Source: Fischerella sp. PCC 9605 (GTDB lineage: Bacteria > Cyanobacteriota > Cyanobacteriia > Cyanobacteriales > Nostocaceae). Taken from it: 64,000 nt of DNA. The notes below the pieces were generated by a model. That model was given only the letters and a program-made list of their open reading frames with translations. It searched no databases and was not told the origin of the DNA. The translations under genes and the position numbers were made by a program. This document shows positions 53,022-61,348 of this stretch, piece after piece. Numbering within the stretch: the stretch's first letter is position 1; each line of letters opens with the position of its first letter. The stretch is from the NCBI RefSeq assembly GCF_000517105.1, contig NZ_KI912149.1:901308-965307 (forward strand). The letters are read 5' to 3'.

Positions 53022-55547
53022 TTAGGTTGCTAGAGGTAGAGTTAACCAAAAAGTGACCCCGCACTTACGGTTACTGTTGACACCAATTTCACCGCCGTGT
53101 GCTTGAATAATTTGCTGACAAAGATACATTTTTAAGCCGATGCATGTAGAAAAACGGGCTTGAGGATCGCGCACTTGTAGCTCAAACAGGCGATCGCACT
53201 CCAGCTTGCTCATGGGAGTACCATTGTGTTGAATGGTACAACGAATCATATCTGCTTCCACTTTGGCAGAGAGTTTCAGGTTTAACCCTGGTGGGTTGTT
53301 TTGCAAAACATGAGTAAATAAATTTACAAAGACTTTATGTAACTTTGCTGCATCGGCGAATACTAACGGTAAATCTTCAGGAACCAATATCTTCAGTTGA
53401 GCTTGATTTTGCACTAGCATTGGTTCCACTTCTTTAAAAATTGTCTCTAAAAGAGTATTAAATTTGACTACTTCTCGATGAAGGATAATTCCCTCTACTT
53501 CGCTCGAATGAATTTCTAGTAATGAGTCAATCATCAGTAACTGACGATCGTTTCCTTGAATCATACGCTCGATAATTGAGCGAGGAACGGAAAGAAAAGA
53601 GGGGGAGATGGGGAAGGGGGGACCCCCACTTTGTGGGGATAAGGGGCAATGGGGAGATGGGGAAGACAAGGGAGAGTTATCCTTATGTCCTAGTCCCTCA
53701 CTTTTAAGCATATTCTGTAGCACCATTAAGTTACCAATCACTGCAGTTCGCAAATCGTGGGAAATGGTGTGTAAAACTACATCTTTTACTCGGTTAATTT
53801 CTTGCAGTTCTTGCATTTTCTGCTGTAACTGCGCGGTACGTTCTTCTACTTGGCGTTCTAAATTCGTGTTTAATTGTTCTAATTCTTGGTAGAGTTGCGC
53901 TTGCTGGATGGCAATAGCTAGCTGTTCTGACATTTGTTGGAGTAAATCAATTTCCATTTGTTGCCAATGACGCGGTTCGCTGCAAGAATTGACAATTAAT
54001 GCTCCAAACAATTCTTTGCCCAGCATAATTGGTACAGCTAAGCTAGCTCTGGTCTGAAATTGTTGATAGAGCGCTGCTAGTTTGGGAAATACTGTCATCT
54101 GGGTGATATCTTCAACTAAACGCACTCTGTTAGTTACAAGCTGTGTTTTCAATTCTTGCAAAAGAGTGCGATCGCAGATCTTCGACTCCAATACTGATGG
54201 GTATTTTGGGTCTACAGATTCGGCAATAATTCTGCATAAGGTATGGGTATCATTCACAGCAACAAATACCCTATCTACTTGCAAAAATTGCCGAACTTCG
54301 TTTACAGTAGTTTGCAAAATTTGGTTGAGGTTGAGTGACTGCCGAATTCGCACTAGCGTTTCTGCCAACAAGCGATCGCGCTGGGAAGACAGGTGCAGTA
54401 ATTTCTCTGCTTGCTTGCGTTCGGTGATGTCGTGACTAACTGCTAACAGGCACGGAGTACCATCTAAATCTATAACTTCTGCTGAAAGTTGTACTAAAAT
54501 CACCTCGCCAGATTTCTTACGAAATTCAAGCTCATAGTTGCGAATAGCTCCTTCAAGTTCTAACTTCTGCAATAATTTGGCGCGATCGCTCTCGTTTACC
54601 CAAATATTCAACTCAAACGCAGTCCGGCCAATAGCTTCTGAGCGTTCGTAACCCGTGAGTTGTACAAAACTGTCGTTTACTTCTATGTAGCGTCCTTCTT
54701 TGAGTGTGCTGATCGTGATGGGATCGGGACTACAACGAAAAGCTTTAGAAAACTTTTGAGCGAGATGTTGCACCGCAGCTTCTGATTGTTTACGTTCGGT
54801 AATGTCTCGGACAATTGCTAATACTTCGTCTTCACCGCTTTTTACCAACCGCGCCTCATAATCTCGCATTCCTGAAGGCGTTGGCAATTGGTATTCGCAA
54901 GTTTGTAAAGTGTTAGCATCCAGAGTTTTAGCGATCGCCTCTTGGTTAATACAAGCTACATCTGGGGGCAGTATATCTCGCAAACTTTTACCCACAATAT
55001 CTTCTAATGCACCTTCACCTTTAAAATCTAAGTATTCACCATCACGGCTAATGCGAAACATCATATCGGGAATAGCATGTAAAATTGCTTTATATCGCGC
55101 CTCACTCTGACGCAATTTTTCCTCCGCCAGCTTCCGGTCTGTAATATCCATCAGCAACCCATCCCAAACCATGTCACCGTTAGCTTGTTTGTCTGGACGA
55201 GAAGCAGCCTGCACCCATTTGAGTTTACCACTAGGGGTGATGATGCGACCTTCCCAATGCCAAGGTTCGAGTGTGGCACACGAATTAGCAACAGATTCTG
55301 CAAAGGCTTTCGTATCTTCTGGATGAATAAGTTTATAGAGTACCTGAAAATCTTTTTGCACAACTTCTGGTTCTAATTCATACAGTTCTCTACAGCCAGA
55401 ACTGGCATAAAGCACGCTCTGAGAACCATCTTGCCGCTGTAAAAATTGAAAAATCATCCCAGGAATGTTGGCAGCAATTTTTTCGAGCAGTGACAATTCT
55501 TGTTGTTGAAAATCAGATGTATGCAGTGCTTTCACAATTTCATTCAC
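53022..55547 (-). CDS. Multi-PAS/GAF sensor histidine kinase with degenerate ATPase domain
   Basis: An 841-residue soluble sensor. Three PAS domains (about 20-135, 145-250 and 265-385, each ending in a DITDRK or DITERKQ junction), a GAF domain (about 405-560), a coiled coil (QLEELNTNLERQVEERTAQ), and a histidine-kinase region with phosphoacceptor in HTISHDLRT (His about 597). Residues 614-652 (HKDNSPLSSPSPHCPLSP and following) come from inserted repeat DNA. The ATPase domain keeps NLF, GLKMYLCQQIIQAHGG and GVTFWLTLP, but the expected DNGxGI reads HNGTPMS and the second N-box Asn is missing, so ATP binding is doubtful. No response regulator is adjacent. Confidence 0.85.
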   Translation of the reverse strand: MNEIVKALHTSDFQQQELSLLEKIAANIPGMIFQFLQRQDGSQSVLYASSGCRELYELEPEVVQKDFQVLYKLIHPEDTKAFAESVANSCATLEPWHWEGRIITPSGKLKWVQAASRPDKQANGDMVWDGLLMDITDRKLAEEKLRQSEARYKAILHAIPDMMFRISRDGEYLDFKGEGALEDIVGKSLRDILPPDVACINQEAIAKTLDANTLQTCEYQLPTPSGMRDYEARLVKSGEDEVLAIVRDITERKQSEAAVQHLAQKFSKAFRCSPDPITISTLKEGRYIEVNDSFVQLTGYERSEAIGRTAFELNIWVNESDRAKLLQKLELEGAIRNYELEFRKKSGEVILVQLSAEVIDLDGTPCLLAVSHDITERKQAEKLLHLSSQRDRLLAETLVRIRQSLNLNQILQTTVNEVRQFLQVDRVFVAVNDTHTLCRIIAESVDPKYPSVLESKICDRTLLQELKTQLVTNRVRLVEDITQMTVFPKLAALYQQFQTRASLAVPIMLGKELFGALIVNSCSEPRHWQQMEIDLLQQMSEQLAIAIQQAQLYQELEQLNTNLERQVEERTAQLQQKMQELQEINRVKDVVLHTISHDLRTAVIGNLMVLQNMLKSEGLGHKDNSPLSSPSPHCPLSPQSGGPPFPISPSFLSVPRSIIERMIQGNDRQLLMIDSLLEIHSSEVEGIILHREVVKFNTLLETIFKEVEPMLVQNQAQLKILVPEDLPLVFADAAKLHKVFVNLFTHVLQNNPPGLNLKLSAKVEADMIRCTIQHNGTPMSKLECDRLFELQVRDPQARFSTCIGLKMYLCQQIIQAHGGEIGVNSNRKCGVTFWLTLPLAT
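53590..53705. repeat. GGGGAGATGGGGAA-type repeat inserted in frame in the histidine kinase
   Basis: Units GAGGGGGAGATGGGG and GGGGCAATGGGGAGATGGGG flank a palindrome GGGGGGACCCCCACTTTG(TG)GGG. It is read through as a Ser/Pro/His-rich stretch of about 38 residues between the phosphoacceptor helix and the IPRSIIERMIQ-type second helix. Confidence 0.75.
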
Positions 55548-55690
55548 TCTTTAATTCTTATATATAAAAAAAAGTAACTGATAGGTAGCAACAAATAATA
55601 AATAGACTTTTTACAAAATTTTAAGTAGAGGTAAGGGTTAAAATTTAAATATCTTCCACTTTTAGGGTAGATTCTGCCGGGTGCAGCCGT

Positions 55691-55710
55691 ATTCACCCAG
55701 TTGGGTGAAT
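55691..55710. promoter_or_regulatory. Operator-like inverted repeat between divergent genes
   Basis: ATTCACCCA and TGGGTGAAT, exact reverse complements, are separated by GT (20 bases). The site lies between the histidine kinase (minus strand, start 55547) and the DoxX gene (plus strand). The short spacer suggests a dimeric repressor site. Confidence 0.45.
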
Positions 55711-55894
55711 CAATTGTATGAAGATAATTTCACAATAAATAGATGTGCGCGATCATCAACTCCATCGTTACGAAATTTCCGGCGTTGCTACAATTCAATT
55801 GCATTTATTGATGCAGCATCAAGAGCTAACTTCAGATAGACGTACAAGGGCACAGCAATATCTACCATTTGACAAGTGTTTTCTCTGTATTCCT

Positions 55895-56368
55895 ATGTCT
55901 TTTGTGCCTAAGTTAGATTATCACCGCAAAGAAATTCTCCGTGGTGTTCTTGCCGTGTCTATCATCATTGTCGGCATTACCCATTTTCTTAGACCGGATC
56001 AATACGCCCGCATTGTACCGCCACCATTTCCACCGTTGGCATCTGTTTATATTAGTGGGTTATTTGAGATTCTGGGTGGCATTGGTTTAATGATTCCATT
56101 TGTCAGTGTGGCAGCAGCATGGGGGCTAATTGCCTTATTTATTGCTGTGTTTCCTGCCAACATTTACATGACTTTGCACAACATCAAGATTGAGGGAATT
56201 CCGCACAATCAATTGCTTTATTGGGTAAGACTGCCCTTCCAAGCGGTATTCATTGCCTGGGCATACTGGTATACTCGCAAACCAGAGACACAACTAGGAG
56301 CATCGGAAGTCGTTAAAAATGTAGAAAATTCATTCCCCAAAAGCGATACTCCTTACAGCCAATCCTGA
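55895..56368 (+). CDS. DoxX-family membrane protein
   Basis: A 157-residue membrane protein with four helices. The DoxX pattern is visible: RGVLAVSIIIVGITHFLRPD, then PPFPPLASVYISGLFEILGG with LMIPFVSVAAAWGLIALFI and LHNIKIEGIPHNQLLYWVRL. DoxX-like proteins are associated with thiol or respiratory complexes in other bacteria; role here unknown. The ATG at 55895 is chosen because the 50 codons before it contain no conserved part and no good start; an upstream GTG at 55745 is not needed. Confidence 0.85.
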   Translation: MSFVPKLDYHRKEILRGVLAVSIIIVGITHFLRPDQYARIVPPPFPPLASVYISGLFEILGGIGLMIPFVSVAAAWGLIALFIAVFPANIYMTLHNIKIEGIPHNQLLYWVRLPFQAVFIAWAYWYTRKPETQLGASEVVKNVENSFPKSDTPYSQS

Positions 56369-56522
56369 GAAAATTATGGCGACAACCGGAGGGCGATCGC
56401 CTCCTAATTGCGATCACAGACAAATAATATAGTTTGTTTCTGGAAACGCAAGCAGTCCAGCTGTAGATATTAGTTAGAGACCAATGCAACTTAATTGAGG
56501 AGTAAAAGATAAAAAACACTGC

Positions 56523-56640
56523 AAAAGGGACTGGGGATTGGGGATTGGGTTTTCACGAGTAAAGAGTACCCAGTAAGGCGAGCGGTGTTCCGAGCGCCGC
56601 TAACATAAAGGTATAGCGGGGGACTCACGTGCATCGCCCA
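56523..56640. repeat. G-rich repeat and GCGAGCGGTG/GAGCGCCGC hairpin
   Basis: GGGACTGGGGATTGGGGATTGGG occurs at 56527-56549. Then GGCGAGCGGTGTTCCGAGCGCCGC (about 56576-56600) can form a G/C-rich hairpin. Part of the 56369-56835 gap, with no gene. Confidence 0.55.
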
Positions 56641-56687
56641 GTTGAATTTTATTTGTTGCTTACTGGTCTAGAAACTGAAGAATCACG

Positions 56688-56799
56688 GGCGTTGCTGAAT
56701 TTAAGGTATGAATTTTGTAGAAGCAATTCATGAATTGCTTTTACAGTGAGAAATTGTAAATCTGATGTTAACAATTTCATACTTTCAATCAGCAACGCC
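56688..56799. mobile_element. MITE with GGCGTTGCTGA ends, 8-bp target duplication and GCAATTCATGAATTGC core
   Basis: GGCGTTGCTGA (56688-56698) and TCAGCAACGCC (56789-56799) are the terminal inverted repeats. The octamer GAATCACG stands directly outside both ends (56680-56687 and 56800-56807). The core palindrome at 56717-56744 is built on GCAATTCATGAATTGC. Length 112 bases, one base longer than the related element at 8765-8875, which has the same ends but a different core. Non-autonomous. Confidence 0.9.
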
Positions 56800-56835
56800 G
56801 AATCACGGCTATCTAATTTGTATAAACATTAGTCT

Positions 56836-57030
56836 ATGCATATATTCTTTAGGAATCTTTTTGCTTGCGTGCTGGTTGCTACCTTAGTCGGCTGTGCTGC
56901 TCAACAGAACGAGCAAGTGCAACAAACACGCACTGAGCAGTACAATTCAGGCGGGCAGCGCCAGTGTTCGCGTGTTGAGGTGCGCCAGGAGAATGGCAAA
57001 ACCGAAGTCAAGCGCTCAACTGAGTGTTAA
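56836..57030 (+). CDS. Small lipoprotein, unknown function
   Basis: A 64-residue protein with a lipoprotein signal ending LVGC (Cys 20). The mature peptide ([16 protein letters not shown] and so on) is Gln/Arg-rich and ends RSTEC with two Cys that might bond. Nothing more can be said of its role. The psaB remnant starts only 20 bases later in another frame. The start is 29 bases after the target duplication of the MITE at 56688-56799, so the promoter is near the insertion. Confidence 0.55.
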   Translation: MHIFFRNLFACVLVATLVGCAAQQNEQVQQTRTEQYNSGGQRQCSRVEVRQENGKTEVKRSTEC

Positions 57031-57050
57031 TAGTAAGCCCGAATTTTTAC

Positions 57051-57200
57051 CCACTGGCAAACTTGGTTCGTTGGAAAGATAAGCCCGTTGCTCTATCTAT
57101 CGTCCAAGGTTGGTTGGTTGGCCTAACTCACTTCACGGTTGGCTACATCCTAACCTATGCAGCATTCCTCATTGCCGCAAATGCTGGAAAATTTGGCTAA
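57051..57200 (+). pseudogene. psaB: C-terminal remnant of psaB (photosystem I core subunit)
   Basis: The frame beginning at CCA (57051) encodes [19 protein letters not shown], then [28 protein letters not shown] and the stop at 57198-57200. This is the extreme C-terminus of PsaB. Normal PsaB is about 740 residues and typically has SIVQARLVGL where this copy reads [10 protein letters not shown]. The only upstream open frame goes back to a GTG near 57018, so at most about 60 codons are left. It is therefore the tail of a duplicated psaB whose main part was lost, and it stands upstream of psaJ. The functional psaAB operon must lie elsewhere. Confidence 0.85.
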
Positions 57201-57710
57201 ATTCGGCTGAGATGTTTAATATCCTCTGACGATTGCATTGCCATCATCCTCTTATATCCTGACAAGATATAAGGGGATTTCTGTGTTTTATATAATTGTT
57301 TGCATCTTGCACACCTATGCAACAGCCCAGAGGCAGAGCCTTCAATAAGTTTGAAGAGAAAGATTTTTGAATAATAGCTAATTTTCTTAATTACTGTTAA
57401 CTATTGACAAGAAAGTATTAAAATTTTTAACTTATTTTGACTAATACGCCTTTAGCTAAAAATAGATTTTGGATATTTAAATTTACTAAATTATTTAATA
57501 TATATTTCTCTCTTGAGTGAGAAGTTTAGCAGATTAATATTAATTAATTTATTTGTTGTAAAGCTAACTGGAATTTATGATTTTGGAAATTGAAATTCCA
57601 AAACCAAACCGATGTATTTCATTTGGTAAAGAATATACCAAAAACGAAAATATTTTCGGTTATTCACCCTAGTTTTGCCTAACTTATTAACTTGTTTTGG
57701 AGAATGAACC
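57201..57710. other. Leader region of psaJ with three inverted repeats
   Basis: The first 380 bases are A/T-rich. Near the psaJ start are TTTTGGAA/TTCCAAAA (57581-57603), TTTGGTA/TACCAAA (57622-57642, centre 40 bases from the first) and the perfect 14-mer CGAAAATATTTTCG (57645-57658). They lie 50-130 bases upstream of the psaJ ATG and are good candidates for operators. Confidence 0.5.
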
Positions 57711-57860
57711 ATGCAAAAGTCAAGTAACCAACGAAGCTATTTCCTTCGGTATCTTTCTCTCGCACCAGTCCTTGCTGTTTTAGCGGTATCAATTGCCTTT
57801 TCTACCTGGGCTTTGTTTAACTTTGTTTTTCCTGACCTTCTCTTCCACCCGATGCCATAG
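57711..57860 (+). CDS. psaJ: Photosystem I subunit IX (PsaJ), divergent paralogue
   Basis: A 49-residue single-helix protein, too short for the usual ORF cut-off. The N-terminus reads MQKSSNQRSYFLRYLSLAPV and the C-terminus ends FPDLLFHPMP, both characteristic of PsaJ, which lies at the periphery of photosystem I with PsaF and binds a few chlorophylls. The middle of the helix differs strongly from usual PsaJ: the segment normally ending LIEINRFFPD is ALFNFVFPD here, so the Glu that serves as a chlorophyll ligand in known structures (recalled as Glu28) is replaced by Leu, while the FHP histidine is kept. It is probably an alternative PsaJ, possibly condition-specific. A SD-like GGAG lies eight bases before the ATG. 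Confidence 0.88.
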   Translation: MQKSSNQRSYFLRYLSLAPVLAVLAVSIAFSTWALFNFVFPDLLFHPMP

Positions 57861-57898
57861 AGGGTTGTATTAGTTCATCACTTAATGAACTCTGTAAT

Positions 57899-57940
57899 AT
57901 CCCCGACTTATGGTGAGAAGTCGGGGATCTATCTTTTTAA
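57899..57940 (+). terminator. Terminator after psaJ
   Basis: ATCCCCGACTT (57899-57909) pairs with AAGTCGGGGAT (57918-57928) over 11 bp with a GGTGAG-containing loop, followed by CTATCTTTTTAA. Confidence 0.85.
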
Positions 57941-57958
57941 TTTATTGATATAGAGTAA

Positions 57959-59140
57959 TTAATCTATTTCTCTCAAAATTATATGTTTTTTAGCATCCAA
58001 ACAAATTTTTCCTTGTTGTTTTAACTTGCACAACAATCGTGTAATGGTTACGCGGGTAGTGCAGCAGGCGCTAGCAAAATCTTCGTGAGTGAGGCGAATT
58101 GAAAGGCGAGTTCCCTGGGCAACTGTTTCGCCAATTTCCTGTTTCAGGAGCCGCAAAAAATAATATAAACGGTCTTGTACTCGTCGGAAACCAGTGATGG
58201 CTAAAAAAGATTCTGTTTGCCGCAGCCGTTGATTTATCTTTGGTAAAAGGGCATGGCTCAATAGCGGGGAAGTTGTTATTTCTGATAGATGAATTGATAC
58301 TAATTCGACTTCTGATAATGCTGTGGCTTGATAAGCGTGTAAGGAAGTCATGTAAGAGCCAAAAACCATTCCTTGAGCTGCCAACCCTACTAGTACCTCT
58401 TCACTGGTTTCACAAAGCGTAGACAGTTTTACTAAACCCTGGCGAACATACCAAATCGTTTGTGGATTGAGAGGGATAATTTCTCCTTTAGAATATTTAT
58501 GCACTTGGCGACTGTCGCCGAAGTAGCTGTCTTTTTGAATCTGTACTAATTCTGCTCGTCTGCTTTCAGTAATGCCTCGCAACAACCAGCGCAATGATTG
58601 AGGCTTACCTTGATTGTCGTAGGTAACTGCCACCGTTAATGCTGCATCAAAGAACTCGCCACCGCGCCTTTGCAAGCCGATCGCTAACTCTTGGCTTCTA
58701 CCGTGTTGACTTAATTGGCTGAGGAAATTGCGAAAGCACTGACGTTCTTCTAAGGCAATGAAATTAATTATTGGTTTGCCCAGCAGAAAGTGCTTTTCAA
58801 TGTTGAGTAACTTAGCAGCCTTACGGTTAGCTAGTTGGATTTTGCCTTGTGCATCAGTCACTAAATAGGCGTCTGGTGCTTCCTCAAATAATTCCTCGTA
58901 GCGTTGATACTCCGCTTCTAAAATTTCTTGTGTTTGTTCTAGTTGCTCATTCTGCTGGTACAGTTCCTCTATTGCATGGTGTACTGTTTGCGAGGCATGA
59001 CCAAGTTCCATGAGAAACTGTGGTACTGCATTTGACTTCACAGGCATGGCGATCGCATTTTCATATAAATTAGCGATACGCTTGTCCATTGCCTGCGTTT
59101 TCTGAGCAAATTTGTCTATTTTTGTCTTATCAATATCCAC
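57959..59140 (-). CDS. PAS-Crp/Fnr-family transcription regulator
   Basis: A 393-residue regulator. After an N-terminal helical region (1-85, ending in a coiled coil IEELYQQNEQLEQTQEILEAE) comes a PAS domain (about 90-195: YEELFEEAPDAYLVTDAQGK, and AKLLNIEKHFLLGKPIINF). Residues 210-310 fit a degenerate cNMP-binding-like barrel (GDSRQVHKYSKGEIIPL, IWYVRQGLVKLS). The C-terminal 75 residues form a Crp-type winged helix-turn-helix: LSIRLTHEDFASACCTTRVT then ITRLLCKLKQQGKI, with the recognition helix CTTRVTITRLL. It probably senses a small molecule, redox or gas through PAS and binds DNA as a dimer. It is convergent with psaJ, whose inverted repeats may be candidate targets. Confidence 0.85.
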   Translation of the reverse strand: MDIDKTKIDKFAQKTQAMDKRIANLYENAIAMPVKSNAVPQFLMELGHASQTVHHAIEELYQQNEQLEQTQEILEAEYQRYEELFEEAPDAYLVTDAQGKIQLANRKAAKLLNIEKHFLLGKPIINFIALEERQCFRNFLSQLSQHGRSQELAIGLQRRGGEFFDAALTVAVTYDNQGKPQSLRWLLRGITESRRAELVQIQKDSYFGDSRQVHKYSKGEIIPLNPQTIWYVRQGLVKLSTLCETSEEVLVGLAAQGMVFGSYMTSLHAYQATALSEVELVSIHLSEITTSPLLSHALLPKINQRLRQTESFLAITGFRRVQDRLYYFLRLLKQEIGETVAQGTRLSIRLTHEDFASACCTTRVTITRLLCKLKQQGKICLDAKKHIILREID

Positions 59141-60008
59141 GTTTAAATTTCTACTACTTGCTTGCAGAGATTGAACAAAAAACCTGGCTGCTTAGTCGTA
59201 AGAAAGACACAACGAGTTTCAGAGACAAATCTACTTTACCAATGTCTTTAATAGTTGTAAGGCTCCCTAAGTTGCCAAGTCACATAATTAACTTGTTAAC
59301 AATGAAACTCATGGCTATCTAGATGCACAAAAAAGTATCTAGACAGCCTTCTAGATGGAAGGTTAGCATCTTGTAAGCAGACATTACTTCTATCTTCAGT
59401 GGGAGGATTTTTAGTACTCAGTGAAATCCGAATGTAATGGACGCTGACCAAACTTTTGCTCTTTACAATACTTGCGTTGCCACAACTCCTAAGCTATTGT
59501 GCATTTAATTTACACAAATTGGGCGGGCTGTCCAACCCATAAGAGTTTCATCTAAATATGGTGTGCAAATTATAGAATTTTCAGCTTAATACTGCCGCTC
59601 CAAGGTGAAAAGTTTACTTCATTTTACGTTGGATGAGTTTGTAAAGTAAGTATAAAAACTTAGTTGTGTGCGATCGCTAAAATCTCCCTCAACACGATCA
59701 AAATAAATATATCTATACCAAAGGGAGGCGAACAGGTCGAAACACTGTCACACTCAATATTTGTGGCGGCGTATTTGGCGTTATTTTCCCCGGCAAGTTT
59801 AGGTTTATTGGTAGCGATCGCCCTCAAAGTGAATATTGAAGCTAACAAAGCAATACCCTTCCCATGTGAGAAGAAGTGTTGCTTGAGAATTTTGTATTCA
59901 TGAACACAACTCTATTTAACATTAGCCTATTACTTAATGAAGAGGAACTCTGATAAGCAACAGTGTTACCTGTGGAAAAAACCAAGTTAATAGAGGAGGA
60001 GCAGTAGT
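59141..60008. other. Long intergenic stretch, no supported gene
   Basis: 868 bases. TATCTAGATGCACAAAAAAG and TCTAGACAGCCTTCTAGATGG repeats occur at about 59315-59355. The 79-codon ORF at 59664-59903 and the 77-codon ORF at 59089-59322 have no recognisable composition. Promoters of the minus-strand regulator and the DUF4383 gene must lie here. Confidence 0.4.
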
Positions 60009-60446
60009 ATGAGAATACGCTACTTTGCTCTAGTTGTGGGAATCTTCTTTTTGCTTGTTGGAATACTAGGATTTGTACCAGGTTTGCTTTCACTACCTAA
60101 AAGTGCGCCTGCAATCCAAGTAAATACTGGATATGGCTACTTATTCGGTATTTTTCCGATCAATTACCTGCATAATGTTGTACATCTAGTAGTTGGCGTT
60201 TTAGGTATCGCTGCCTTTTGGAGCTTTAAATTTGCGCGTTTGTATGCACAAGGTTTAGCAATTTTCTATGGATTGCTAGCAGTGATGGGTTTAATTCCAG
60301 CAACTAATACAACATTTGGCTTAATCCCAATCTTTGGTAATAATGTTTGGCTTCATGCATTAACAGCACTGATTGCAGCTTACTTTGGGTACTTTGTACA
60401 AGTATCTCCAGAAGAAGCTGCGAAAATCGATGCCAAGACAGTATAA
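60009..60446 (+). CDS. DUF4383 membrane protein
   Basis: A 145-residue membrane protein with four helices. The DUF4383 pattern is visible in FALVVGIFFLLVGILGFVPG, then GYLFGIFPINYLHNVVHLVV with HNVVH, and WLHALTALIAAYFGY. A strong ribosome binding site, AGAGGAGGAG, lies eight bases before the ATG. The family is widespread in actinobacteria and cyanobacteria and has no known function; homologues are often stress-induced. Confidence 0.88.
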   Translation: MRIRYFALVVGIFFLLVGILGFVPGLLSLPKSAPAIQVNTGYGYLFGIFPINYLHNVVHLVVGVLGIAAFWSFKFARLYAQGLAIFYGLLAVMGLIPATNTTFGLIPIFGNNVWLHALTALIAAYFGYFVQVSPEEAAKIDAKTV

Positions 60447-60490
60447 AAGGATTAAGCAGATGATTGGGGAAGCTCCACAGGAGGAGAAAG

Positions 60491-61348
60491 TCAATATGCT
60501 GTCTTCAGCTCTTTTAGAGCTGCTTCCCCTAATATCCGATGAGCAGCAGTTGTCGGATGGATACCATCCCAGAACAAAAACTTGTCTGGATTGTCACAGA
60601 TAGCAAGATTGTTTAGACAAGCACCGGTAACATTTGTGAAACCAAATTTTGCTGGATCTGTCATCGCTTCTCGGTATAGTAAATGAACATCAAGCTCAAT
60701 AATCTGGGTACGATCATCTAACTTCTCTTTAAGAACATCGAGAAACTTAGTCAAGCCGAGATTATGTGCACTTGTCACAGAACTGAGAATACTGGAATAG
60801 GGGCTATTGCGTGTGGCTGGTATGTTCCCTAAATCCGGTAAATTAGCAACCAGGATTTTTTTGGCGCCAGCTTTTGAAAGAGATTGGATTGACTTAGATA
60901 AATTTCCGGTTGATAGTGAAGGATTGCTGGCGCCATGAAGATAATCATTCGCACCAGCCCATAAGATATAAAGCCCATTCGGATTAACTTCTCGATGAAC
61001 CTTTGTAAAATTATCAATTTGCATTAACAAATCTGGTACGCCATTCATACTGTTGCTTCCTGTCGTTGCACCACCATAGGCAAAATTAGTATTTTGCTGG
61101 GGGGTTAATGCTAGCCCGGAAGCAAGATATTCGACCCAGATCGGCCCATTAGAAAAACGCCCCTGAAAGTAGGGAGGGCTAGAGGGTTGTATTCCTCCCG
61201 TGGCATTAAATACATTACCAACATCTGAGAGGCTGTCGCCAAAGACATAAATCTCATTGATTGTATGAGAATTTTGTAGTGAAGCTGTGAGTGCAACCAT
61301 AATAAAAGATAAGAAAGCAAGTCCTACTGTAAAAATCTGCTTTTTCAC
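60491..61348 (-). CDS. Secreted GDSL/SGNH hydrolase (paralogue B)
   Basis: A 285-residue exported esterase/lipase, paralogue of the gene at 49821-50801. Signal peptide to about residue 25, then NEIYVFGDSLSDVGNVF (block I), NFAYGGATTGSNSM (II), YILWAGANDYLHGAS (III) and KFLFWDGIHPTTAAHRILGE (V). The shared DSLSDxGN and FWDGxHPTT blocks and the block order are the same in both copies, and both have C-terminal tails of about 25 residues. Convergent with the DUF4383 gene, 44 bases apart. Confidence 0.9.
   Translation of the reverse strand: MKKQIFTVGLAFLSFIMVALTASLQNSHTINEIYVFGDSLSDVGNVFNATGGIQPSSPPYFQGRFSNGPIWVEYLASGLALTPQQNTNFAYGGATTGSNSMNGVPDLLMQIDNFTKVHREVNPNGLYILWAGANDYLHGASNPSLSTGNLSKSIQSLSKAGAKKILVANLPDLGNIPATRNSPYSSILSSVTSAHNLGLTKFLDVLKEKLDDRTQIIELDVHLLYREAMTDPAKFGFTNVTGACLNNLAICDNPDKFLFWDGIHPTTAAHRILGEAALKELKTAY

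Noticed and set aside
59664-59903. 79-codon ORF upstream of the DUF4383 gene
   Set aside because: It has a hydrophobic stretch but no recognisable motif or clear ribosome binding site, and overlaps the promoter region.
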